6,060 nt of DNA, taken from contig CACXZL010000115.1 of the NCBI GenBank assembly GCA_902772085.1, positions 1 to 6,060 on the forward strand, given 5' to 3'. Of the stretch, positions 5,901-6,060 are shown piece after piece. Below the pieces are notes generated by a model that was given only the letters and a program-made list of their open reading frames with translations, did not search any database and was not told the origin of the DNA. The stretch's first letter is position 1. Every line of letters begins with the position of its first letter. The position numbers and the translations under genes are program-made. The DNA is from an uncultured Coriobacteriaceae bacterium. Lineage in GTDB: Bacteria; Actinomycetota; Coriobacteriia; Coriobacteriales; Atopobiaceae.

Positions 5901-6013
5901 AGGAGGCCATCTGCGCGCGTCACGGGTTCCAGCTCATTCGCGTGGAGAACTCCTACGCCCGCCGCTACCACTTCATGAAGGACATCCTGGTCGCGTACTT
6001 CAAGGGACGATGA
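2981..6013 (+). CDS. WYL-like / UPF1-like superfamily 1B helicase / PD-(D/E)XK (DUF2726-like) nuclease fusion
   Basis: This 1010-aa protein is predicted to couple ATP-driven translocation on DNA or RNA to cleavage. Residues about 8-75 resemble a WYL domain, an SH3-like ligand or nucleic-acid sensor (AWLSVEYRNKQEQITRYWI, then LHADSIVSSS). Residues about 180-225 look like a second, weaker copy. The helicase core has a Q motif near Q339, Walker A GPPGTGKT (350-357, K356), motif Ia FASFNNHPVDG, motif II DEASQCD (607-613), motif III VGDPQQLNP, motif IV HYRCDERI (from 686), TPFANQ (757-762), motif V GTVHSFQGDEKD (781-792) and motif VI NVATSRARDKL (820-830). DEASQ, GDPQQL and SFQGDEKD mark the UPF1/Dna2 group. 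The roughly 250 residues between Walker A and motif II hold a helical insertion, partly coiled coil near 447-510. The C-terminal ~130 residues fit a restriction-endonuclease fold: E887/E888, D936, E955-L-D-G and K973/K974, then GFQLIRV. All catalytic candidates are intact. ATG 2981 follows a good ribosome site. Substrate and defence role are inferred. Confidence 0.92.
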   Translation: MGAVTRDIFKAIHEHAWLSVEYRNKQEQITRYWIGINNLNPQTGVLEADGLHLGNYAQRQLTLHADSIVSSSLVEGSYHKTPSRLLKAIEEDERYETFFGSVPNLKVLDYLFDCAKLNGTPYVKDFSLISHVDEQSFADHAVRLDDEQYGQIIRLLQGNARIGTDRKTMRSSKQIALNALSIHTRQGLYVLAYRELRLDVKERVLAIGNNVLICREFAVVNGRAHEQHSITRYLDEAELPLLDDFQSNKEVIKDCIMERCGSTALVDDEPHVYSLRRYTPNYLQDEYDAIASMCNDGKATQPIKAFFGNLIRRPIRRKDYPISLVDEHANLDQLLAINQAMKYPLTYVQGPPGTGKTSTIVNTIVNAYCNGRTVLFASFNNHPVDGVFQQLTSLRYGELSIPFPILRLGNQEVVARALDYMRDLYLQAKDMHMPRSAPKLISDGSAERAQALTTLLKKYEEQVDLLERQECIKKLATTNSNLNFTVELNSKQLPAITKQLDAMPNFGSMLEHAQQIATSNNSALMQFLFGDAVRRIQKLGKPRYAELLGIVMSKPDDEERVPRFNAYVAKSEGLRLLQGVFPVIATTCISAHKLGPAEPSFDMTIIDEASQCDTATTLVPILRGKNLVLVGDPQQLNPVVMLDASDNMALRRAYNVGDEYDYLKNSVYKTFLACDSLSNEILLHAHYRCDERIIGFNNKKYYANRLQVKTGRRLPEALEFIDIEHDSSPIKNAAPAEADEIVRYAKRHPGQSIGVITPFANQRAVIQQAIDRAGITNATCGTVHSFQGDEKDVVLFSLALTSRTSAGTYRWLTENQELINVATSRARDKLVVISSREQLRRLHATREGTDDIFELAEYVRTNGVSRVTPRGVSSRALGVKPYSTQTEEAFLQMLNHALDNIFVSGTKHTVQHEVPIATVFDEDMPSESLFYSGRFDFVVYEVQPDRSEVPVLAIELDGMEHVSDEAVRARDRKKEAICARHGFQLIRVENSYARRYHFMKDILVAYFKGR
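5624..6010 (+). other. C-terminal PD-(D/E)XK-like nuclease domain of the fusion protein
   Basis: Residues 882-1010 follow the last helicase motif after a short linker. RFDFVVY (934-940) supplies the first acidic residue, AIELDG (953-958) the E-x-D, and RDRKKEAI (970-977) the lysines. GFQLIRVENSY then gives the closing strand. This order matches DUF2726 and Vsr-like endonuclease domains, in which a stored E-x-D/E-G-x-x-H segment is followed by R-D-x-x-K. The domain would cut nucleic acid using divalent metal ions. The fold is assigned from motif order only. Confidence 0.65.
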
Positions 6014-6015
6014 CG

Positions 6016-6033
6016 GCCATTGGTAGCCATTGG
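6016..6033 (+). repeat. Tandem GCCATTGG pair forming a near-palindromic hairpin after the nuclease gene
   Basis: GCCATTGG occurs at 6016-6023 and 6026-6033. Because CCATTGG is nearly self-complementary, the two can pair as a 7-bp stem with one T-T mismatch and a TAG loop, 3 bases after the stop codon. A T5 run follows at 6043-6047, 10 nt after the stem, so this may be a weak terminator. Confidence 0.35.
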
Positions 6034-6052
6034 GGCTTGTCCTTTTTGGCCA
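6026..6052 (+). repeat. Diverged copy of the repeat found at 463-489
   Basis: This 27-base stretch matches 463-489 at 21 of 27 positions without gaps, and better if two single-base shifts are allowed around GGCTTGTTCCTTTTTGCCA. It is in the same orientation and lies just beyond the 3' end of the nuclease gene, as the other copy lies just beyond the 3' end of the divergent helicase gene. The window ends 8 bases later, so its full extent is unknown. Confidence 0.45.
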
Positions 6053-6060
6053 AACCTCCG

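Noticed and set aside
546..6013. Assignment to Gabija or Mokosh
   Set aside because: The UvrD-like protein has a DUF4145 front end and no OLD-family GajA partner. The UPF1-like protein ends in a PD-(D/E)XK-like domain with no HKD phospholipase-D motif and no kinase gene nearby.

Overview
The window looks like a piece of a bacterial chromosome, probably from a moderately high-GC Gram-positive actinobacterium. Coriobacteriia such as Olsenella or Collinsella relatives are my guess from codon use and overall feel, with low confidence. The only housekeeping-type gene is the 3' end of a NUDIX hydrolase at the left edge. It is about 68% GC by hand count, while sampled stretches of the rest are about 43-57%, which fits an acquired accessory cassette beside a resident gene.

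Layout. 1-135 (+): C-terminus of a NUDIX/MutT-like pyrophosphohydrolase. 136-545: about 410 bp with no convincing gene but dense structure. It holds an 8-bp hairpin (182-215), a long imperfect inverted repeat (arms 244-301 and 383-440, 51 of 58 positions matching, 81-bp centre), a perfect 16-bp palindrome (449-464), an imperfect hairpin (462-489), and one copy of a 32-bp direct repeat whose partner lies inside the 3' end of the next gene. 546-2801 (-): 751-aa protein with an N-terminal DUF4145 (HEPN-like) domain, a charged helical linker and a UvrD/Rep-type superfamily 1A helicase core. 2802-2980: 179-bp divergent promoter region with a repeated 8-mer and a possible small ORF. 2981-6013 (+): 1010-aa protein with an N-terminal WYL-like region, a UPF1/Dna2-like superfamily 1B helicase core and a C-terminal PD-(D/E)XK/DUF2726-like nuclease domain. 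6014-6060: short 3' flank carrying a diverged copy of the repeat found beyond the other end of the cassette.

How the genes may work together. The two large genes are transcribed head to head from one short intergenic region. Each encodes a nucleic-acid motor fused to domains often met in prokaryotic defence proteins (HEPN-like; WYL plus restriction-endonuclease fold). The most economical reading is a compact accessory module, possibly anti-phage or anti-plasmid, flanked on both sides by related repeat sequence. That function is inferred from architecture and context only. I do not recognise the pair as a named defence system, and each gene could also act alone.
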